From contig NZ_JAHHZO010000001.1 of NCBI RefSeq assembly GCF_018760785.1, positions 620,001 to 684,000 of the forward strand: 64,000 bases of DNA. The letters run 5' to 3'. Below the pieces are notes generated by a model, which searched no databases, was not told where the DNA came from, and saw only the letters and a program-made list of their open reading frames with translations. Shown piece after piece: positions 59,422 to 64,000 of the stretch. The stretch's first letter is position 1, and each line of letters begins with the position of its first letter. This DNA comes from Rhizobium sp. CSW-27 (GTDB lineage Bacteria > Pseudomonadota > Alphaproteobacteria > Rhizobiales > Rhizobiaceae). The position numbers and the translations under genes were made by a program.

Positions 59422-59871
59422 ATGTCGACCACCAACAACGCAGTCATTTTCGTTGCCCGCATCCTCCTCTCCTTCATCTTCATCCTGTCCGGCTTCGGCA
59501 AGCTGGCCGATCCTTCCGGCACGGCCGGCATGATCACTGGCGCCGGCCTTCCGGCCGCGACCGCCCTTGCCTATCTCGCCGGCCTCTTCGAACTCGTGAC
59601 CGGTCTTGCCGTTCTCGTCGGTTTCCAGGTTCGGATCGTCGGCTGGGCGCTTGCCCTCTTCTGCATCTTCACCGGCGCCGTCTTCCATTCCGGCACGGTT
59701 GCCATCCCGGGCTGGCCGGACGCGGCGCTCGGCTGGATCAACACGCTGAACAGCATCATGATGATGAAGAATTTTACCCTGGCCGGCGCCTATATCCTGC
59801 TCGCCACCGTCGGTGCCGGCGCCTATTCGCTGGACGCCCGCCGTGGCGCAGCCTCGGCCGTCACCGCCTGA
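59422..59871 (+). CDS. DoxX family membrane protein
   Basis: A 149-residue protein with four membrane helices: VIFVARILLSFIFILSGFGKLAD, LAYLAGLFELVTGLAVLVGF, ALALFCIFTGAVF and TLAGAYILLATVGAG. DoxX-type proteins take part in redox or detoxification complexes; no partner is nearby. The ATG follows GGAG at 7 nt. A strong terminator follows. Confidence 0.9.
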   Translation: MSTTNNAVIFVARILLSFIFILSGFGKLADPSGTAGMITGAGLPAATALAYLAGLFELVTGLAVLVGFQVRIVGWALALFCIFTGAVFHSGTVAIPGWPDAALGWINTLNSIMMMKNFTLAGAYILLATVGAGAYSLDARRGAASAVTA

Positions 59872-59897
59872 TATCCACCGCCCGCAAGGCAAAAACG

Positions 59898-59927
59898 AAC
59901 CCGCCGGAGCAATCCGGCGGGTTTTTT
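59898..59927 (+). terminator. Rho-independent terminator of doxX
   Basis: AACCCGCCGGA and TCCGGCGGGTT form an 11-bp stem with a GCAA loop; a T run (TTTTTT) follows. Confidence 0.95.
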
Positions 59928-59962
59928 GTTGTCGAGACTGGACTTTTGTGGCGTGGCACCGT

Positions 59963-60172
59963 GCCCCCCTCATCCGCCCTTCGGGCACCTTCTCCCCGAG
60001 GGGGAGAAGGATTAAGCTGCACCGTCGGCGCCCTTCGTTAACGCATAAGCCGACTTCGACGTTTTACGGTTCACTCTATCCGCCGATGTCCAAGTTCTAA
60101 GGTGGCGCAAGGCACCCGCGCCCCTCCCTTCTCCCCTCGGGGAGAAGGTGCCCGAAGGGCGGATGTGGGGGC
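59963..60172. repeat. MITE-like palindromic mosaic element
   Basis: Two arms, 59971-60010 and 60127-60165, are inverted copies of one another: 39 of 40 bases, differing by one extra G. Each arm contains its own smaller palindromes (GCCC-TTC-GGGC and CTTCTCCCC-GAGGGGGAGAAG). They flank 116 bp of unique-looking core. The element fills the space between convergent doxX and hisG. The arm sequence has the look of the intergenic palindromic units common in Rhizobiales; no transposase is present. Confidence 0.85.
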
Positions 60173-60198
60173 TTGGGTGCGGCAGACGGAACGTCCGC

Positions 60199-60894
60199 TC
60201 AAACCACCCCGCGCACGGCCTCGATGATCTTCGCCACCGTCGCATTGCCCTCGTGCTCCTGCTTGCGGGCGCGGACAAGGCAGGCTTCGGAGCGCAGGAT
60301 CACGCCATCCGACAGCACTTTCAGGTGGTTGGCGACGAGCGTCGAACCGGTGGAGGTGATGTCGACGATGATATCCGCCTGACCCGCCGCCGGCGCGCCT
60401 TCGGTCGCGCCGAGGCTTTCGACGATACGATACAGCTGAATGCCGTGGCTTCCGGAAAAATGCTGCTGGGTGAGCCGCCAGTACTTTGTCGCGATCGCCA
60501 GCCGCCGTCCGTGGCGGGCGCGGAATTCGGCGGCCACATCCCCGAGGTCTGCCATGGTTTCCACGTCGAGCCAGATCTCCGGTACGGCGACCACCACATC
60601 CGCACGGCCGAAACCGAGACGGGCGGCAATCTCCACGCGGGCATCGGCATCCGCCAGCCCCTCGCGCACCAGATCCTCGCCGGTGACGCCGAAATCCACG
60701 GTGCCATTGCCGATCTCGCGCGAGATTTCAGACGCCGAGAGGAAGGCGATCTCGACATCCTCGAACCCTTCGACGCGGCCGCGATAGGAGCGGTCATTGC
60801 CGACGGCGACGATCTTCATGCCGGCCTTCTCGAAGATGGCGGAGGCATCGTCCTTCATGCGGCCCTTGGAGGGAAGCCCGATGGTAATCGTCAT
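60199..60894 (-). CDS. hisG: ATP phosphoribosyltransferase, short form
   Basis: A 231-residue short-form HisG, first enzyme of histidine synthesis. The start [24 protein letters not shown], the [10 protein letters not shown] loop and [18 protein letters not shown] fit the phosphoribosyl-binding P-loop. The short form needs HisZ, encoded directly upstream with an ATGA overlap. GGAGAA precedes the ATG at 60894. Confidence 0.95.
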   Translation of the reverse strand: MTITIGLPSKGRMKDDASAIFEKAGMKIVAVGNDRSYRGRVEGFEDVEIAFLSASEISREIGNGTVDFGVTGEDLVREGLADADARVEIAARLGFGRADVVVAVPEIWLDVETMADLGDVAAEFRARHGRRLAIATKYWRLTQQHFSGSHGIQLYRIVESLGATEGAPAAGQADIIVDITSTGSTLVANHLKVLSDGVILRSEACLVRARKQEHEGNATVAKIIEAVRGVV

Positions 60895-62075
60895 CGTAGT
60901 TCTCCGCTTTTGCGCGGCGATTGCGTCCGAAAACCGGCTTCCACTTTTCGGATCGCCGCGCCCCCTTTCGCCTTCTGGATGCGGTCCAGCCACATGGAAA
61001 AACCGACGGCCGGGATGTGATCCTTTGCGCCGAGCAGAGTCAGCATGCGGTCATACCGCCCGCCGCCGATGAGCACGTCGTGTTCGCCACGCACGGTGAC
61101 CTCGAACACGAGACCGGTGTAATAATCGAGCGGACGGCCGAAGGCGGCCCGCCAGGTGATATCGGCAAGCGAGGCGCCGGCATCGCGAAGCGCTGCCACG
61201 CGCGCGTCGAACCCGGCAATCGCCGCCTCCAGCGGCAGGGCGGCGGAGCGGGCGAAATCGGACAGCACGCCCGGCGCATAACGCAGCGAGACGTTGATGG
61301 AGAGAAACTCCTTCAGCGCATCGAGCTTGGCGCTATCGAGCGAGGCACCGGCGAGCAGCCGCTTTTCCTTCAGCCGCCGCACGATCTCTTCCGGCGCACG
61401 GCTGGCATTGGTGAGGTAACCGGTGCGCTCCATCTCGTCGCGCAGATGCGCGGCAAGGCCGGCGTCATCACCCGCCTCCAGCATGCGCTCCACTTCCGGC
61501 GAAAGGCCGGCGACCGGTTGCGGTCTTGCGAGACGCGCAATGATCGCCTCCAGCACATCCGTCTGGCCGAAGGCGCGCACGAGGCGGCGCTGCCAGCCGA
61601 CGGGAAGGCCAAGCGCTGCCACGACGGCCTCGAATACCGCCTGATCGCCGATGGTGACGGCAAAGGCATGTGACGGCAGCACGGTCTGCAGGCAGGCCAG
61701 CGCATCGGCGACGATCCGGGCGTCAGCGGTGGCTGCATCCGTATCGCCCAGATCCTCCAGCCCTGCCTGATAGAATTCGTTTGCACCCTCGCGGCGCTGG
61801 CGGAACACTTCGCCGAGATAGGCATAACGTTTCGGCGTGCCGGTGGCGGTTTCGATATGCCGCAGGCAGACCGGAATGGTGAATTCCGGCCTCAGGCAGA
61901 GGCTTTCCCCCCGCTCGTTTTCGGTCAGAAAGATCCGGCGGCGCAGGTCTTCGCCCGCCATGTCGAGAAAGGGTTCCGCCGGCTGGATGACCGGGGTGTC
62001 GACGCGGGTGGTGTTGCGCCGGGAAAATTCGTCCAGGATCGCCGGGGCGAAATCGGGCATGTCGATCAGGGGCAT
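60891..62075 (-). CDS. hisZ: ATP phosphoribosyltransferase regulatory subunit
   Basis: A 394-residue class II aaRS-like regulatory subunit for short HisG, forming a hetero-octamer. Typical parts: [65 protein letters not shown] and [21 protein letters not shown] short basic C-terminal tail (residues 370-394) overlaps hisG. It lies between hisS and hisG. Confidence 0.95.
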   Translation of the reverse strand: MPLIDMPDFAPAILDEFSRRNTTRVDTPVIQPAEPFLDMAGEDLRRRIFLTENERGESLCLRPEFTIPVCLRHIETATGTPKRYAYLGEVFRQRREGANEFYQAGLEDLGDTDAATADARIVADALACLQTVLPSHAFAVTIGDQAVFEAVVAALGLPVGWQRRLVRAFGQTDVLEAIIARLARPQPVAGLSPEVERMLEAGDDAGLAAHLRDEMERTGYLTNASRAPEEIVRRLKEKRLLAGASLDSAKLDALKEFLSINVSLRYAPGVLSDFARSAALPLEAAIAGFDARVAALRDAGASLADITWRAAFGRPLDYYTGLVFEVTVRGEHDVLIGGGRYDRMLTLLGAKDHIPAVGFSMWLDRIQKAKGGAAIRKVEAGFRTQSPRKSGELR

Positions 62076-62104
62076 GGGGGTGCTCCCTTTGAGCTTGTGT
62101 CGCT

Positions 62105-62243
62105 GCCCCTCATCCGGCTGCCGCCACCTTCTCCCCGTCCAGACGGGGAGAAGGAGAATGCCGCGCCGTTTCCGCCATCAACCGAGGTCGCACCGGGCAG
62201 ATCCCCTCTCCCCGCCTGCGGGGAGAGGGTTAGGGTGAGGGGC
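62105..62243. repeat. Intergenic mosaic repeat (RIME-like) between hisS and hisZ
   Basis: A 139-bp unit with perfect 8-bp terminal inverted repeats (GCCCCTCA / TGAGGGGC). It contains two perfect hairpins: CCTTCTCCCCGTC with its complement (62127-62154, 13 bp) and CCCTCTCCCCGC with its complement (62204-62229, 12 bp). This is the usual architecture of Rhizobium intergenic mosaic elements. It lies inside the hisS-hisZ spacer, in what should be one transcript, and could fold as paired RNA hairpins. Confidence 0.85.
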
Positions 62244-62264
62244 CAAAACTGCGAGCCGCTCACG

Positions 62265-63785
62265 TCAAACATCCTTCGCCCGGCGGCGGTCTTCGGCCTG
62301 GTGGGCGAGGATCTCCTTGACCTTTTCCACCAGCTCCGCTTCCGGCACGACGACCTGCGCAACGCGGGCCTCGCGCCATTCGGCATTGTCGGTGATCTCG
62401 CCGGACAGACGCTTGCCCTCGATCAGGTCCTTGATCTGCACGACGCCTTGCGCCCGCTCGTCACCCCCCTGGATGATGGCGATGGGCGAGCCGCGACGGT
62501 CGGCATATTTCAGCTGGTTGCCGAATTTCTTCCAGTTGCCCTGGTACATTTCGGCACGAATGCCAGCGTTGCGCAGTGCCTGGGTGAACCGCTGGTAGCG
62601 CCCCATGGCCTCGACATCGCCATCCATAACGGTGACGAGAACCGGCGCGAGGATCTCGTCCTGCCCCAGCTTGCCGAGGTTCTTCAGCGCCGTCATCAGG
62701 CGCGAGACGCCGATGGAAAAACCGGTGGCCGGCACCGGCTGGCCCATGAAGCGCGAGACGAGCCCATCATACCGCCCGCCGCCGCCGACCGAACCGAAGA
62801 CGACCTTTTCGCCCTTTTCGTTGGTGACATCGAAGGTGAGTTCGGCTTCGTAGACGGGGCCGGTGTAATATTCGAGGCCGCGGACGACGGAGGGATCGAT
62901 CTTGATGCGATCGGCATCATATCCAGCACCAACGACAAGCGCGCCGATGGTGTTCAGTTCTTCGACGCCTTCCGCACCCTTGGAGGTGCCTTCGACAAGG
63001 GCAGCCAGTTCGGCAGCACTTTCGGCATAATTCTTAATCCCGACGAAGAAGAGAACCTTCCGGATTTGCTCTTCATTAAGCCCCGCTCCCTTGGTGAAGT
63101 CGCCGCTTTCATCCTTGCGGCCTTCGCCGAGCAGCAGGCGCACACCTTCCGGGCCGAACTTGTCGAGCTTGTCGATCGCCCGCAGCACGTTCAGCCGGCG
63201 TCCCGCATTCTCCTCGCCGCCCAGACCGATGGCTTCCATCACACCATCCAGAACCTTGCGGTTGTTGACGCGGATCACGTAATCGCCGCGTTTGATGCCA
63301 AGCGCTTCCAGCGTATCGGCCATCATCATGCACATTTCGGCATCGGCGTTCACGCCCGGCGCGCCGACCGAATCCGCATCGAACTGCATGAACTGGCGGA
63401 AGCGACCCGGGCCCGGCTTTTCGTTGCGGAACACATAGCCGGCGCGATAGGTGCGGTAGGGCAGCTGGATCTCGTTAAAGTTTTCGGCGACGTGGCGAGC
63501 GAGCGGCGCGGTGAGGTCGTAGCGCAGGCTCATCCACTGCTCGTCGTCATCCTGCAACGAGAAAACGCCCTCGTTCGGGCGGTCGCTGTCGGGCAGGAAT
63601 TTTCCGAGCGCATCGGTATATTCGAACAGCGGCGTCTCGATCGGGTCGAAACCGTAGCGCTCGTAGACCTCGCGGATCTTTGCGACCATTTCGTTGGTGG
63701 CATGGATATCGGCGGCGGTGCGATCGACAAAGCCGCGCGGCAGGCGGGCTTTCAGTTTCTGCGGTTTCTTCTGCTTGTCGCTCAT
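62265..63785 (-). CDS. hisS: Histidyl-tRNA synthetase, alphaproteobacterial long type
   Basis: A 506-residue HisRS. The histidine loop reads [17 protein letters not shown], in place of RPEGTAGVVRA in most bacteria, a eukaryote-like form. Motif 2 is [29 protein letters not shown]; motif 3 region [15 protein letters not shown]. Many alphaproteobacteria lack the usual G-1 on tRNA-His and have HisRS of this type (established knowledge). Typical bacterial HisRS is about 420 residues. It is first in the hisS-hisZ-hisG group. Confidence 0.96.
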   Translation of the reverse strand: MSDKQKKPQKLKARLPRGFVDRTAADIHATNEMVAKIREVYERYGFDPIETPLFEYTDALGKFLPDSDRPNEGVFSLQDDDEQWMSLRYDLTAPLARHVAENFNEIQLPYRTYRAGYVFRNEKPGPGRFRQFMQFDADSVGAPGVNADAEMCMMMADTLEALGIKRGDYVIRVNNRKVLDGVMEAIGLGGEENAGRRLNVLRAIDKLDKFGPEGVRLLLGEGRKDESGDFTKGAGLNEEQIRKVLFFVGIKNYAESAAELAALVEGTSKGAEGVEELNTIGALVVGAGYDADRIKIDPSVVRGLEYYTGPVYEAELTFDVTNEKGEKVVFGSVGGGGRYDGLVSRFMGQPVPATGFSIGVSRLMTALKNLGKLGQDEILAPVLVTVMDGDVEAMGRYQRFTQALRNAGIRAEMYQGNWKKFGNQLKYADRRGSPIAIIQGGDERAQGVVQIKDLIEGKRLSGEITDNAEWREARVAQVVVPEAELVEKVKEILAHQAEDRRRAKDV

Positions 63786-63977
63786 GATGCTTTTCCTTGC
63801 CGCCGGCGCCTCACCAAAAAGGCCGGAATTTTGAGCGGTTTCTTAGAGGATCACGCCAGAAGCGGCAAGGGTGAAGGCTGGCGACGTTCACGCTCGCCTG
63901 ATAAGATGGCGGCATGGCGGAAAGTCGCGAAGAACATCTGAGCGGTTGATAGCTGATCCAATGGACGGAGCCAGTTC

Positions 63978-64000
63978 GCCCCCCTCTGCCCTGCCGGGCA
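63978..64000. repeat. Possible start of another mosaic repeat, cut by window end
   Basis: The last bases read GCCCCCCTCTGCCCTGCCGGGCA, with a perfect TGCCC-TGCC-GGGCA hairpin at the very end (63987-64000). The C-rich edge followed by a hairpin resembles the palindromic repeats at 59963 and 62105. Confidence 0.35.

Overview
This is a GC-rich chromosomal segment of an alphaproteobacterium, most likely a member of the Rhizobiaceae (Rhizobium/Agrobacterium group). The reasons are the gene orders (waaA-HAD-lpxK-DUF2093-mutL; hisS-hisZ-hisG; split b/b' subunits in an F0 operon separate from F1), a CtrA-type box, a CIRCE element in front of groESL, a 7-1-7 palindrome like rhizobial Mur sites in front of mntH, and mosaic palindromic repeats of the kind scattered through Rhizobiales genomes. 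It reads as core chromosome. I see no insertion sequence, prophage, CRISPR array, rRNA or tRNA gene.

Layout. 1-400: the end of a toxin-antitoxin pair. 400-4060: SppA-type protease with a small membrane protein, a Mn/Fe importer (mntH) and an N6-type methyltransferase with a DUF2007 protein. 4150-8860, one direction: polyprenyl diphosphate synthase, a secreted TPR-LysM protein, ispE, moaB. 8960-11780: a short glycosyltransferase-like protein, a radical SAM protein and RNase HII. 12060-14910: the F0 operon atpI-B-E-G(b')-F on the minus strand with a recognisable promoter, an intercistronic hairpin and a terminator-like hairpin. 15000-20540: cell-wall hydrolase, kup and corA ion transporters, Mrp Fe-S carrier. 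20900-26150: a LuxR-type solo regulator, then an IclR-controlled De Ley-Doudoroff type galactose operon (dehydrogenase, dgoK, dgoA, lactonase) ending in a strong terminator. 26260-30570: PRC-barrel protein, EAL-type c-di-GMP protein, and a PAS-REC protein whose upstream region carries a full CtrA box.

30570-38660: mutL and a lipopolysaccharide cluster (lpxK, HAD, waaA) run into DUF4170, a CysQ-like phosphatase and pmbA. 38760-45290: CPA2 antiporter, patatin lipase, rsmD, a pseudouridine synthase with a very long disordered RGG-like tail, tadA, a lipoprotein. 45420-49810: ileS, which carries a roughly 330-bp low-GC patch, and a membrane diguanylate cyclase. 50110-51615: a tight three-gene cassette built around a DapA-fold protein that has lost the catalytic lysine. 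51630-54920: ribF, HAD, chrA. 55030-57200: groES-groEL with CIRCE and an RpoH-like promoter. 57210-64000: hydrolase, ornithine-cyclodeaminase family protein, DoxX, a MITE-like inverted-repeat element, and hisS-hisZ-hisG with another mosaic repeat.

The best candidates for something not described are the pseudo-DapA cassette, the CtrA-linked kinase-less PAS-REC protein next to a c-di-GMP protein, and the recombinant patch in ileS. All assignments come from reading motifs, lengths and context; no database search was run.
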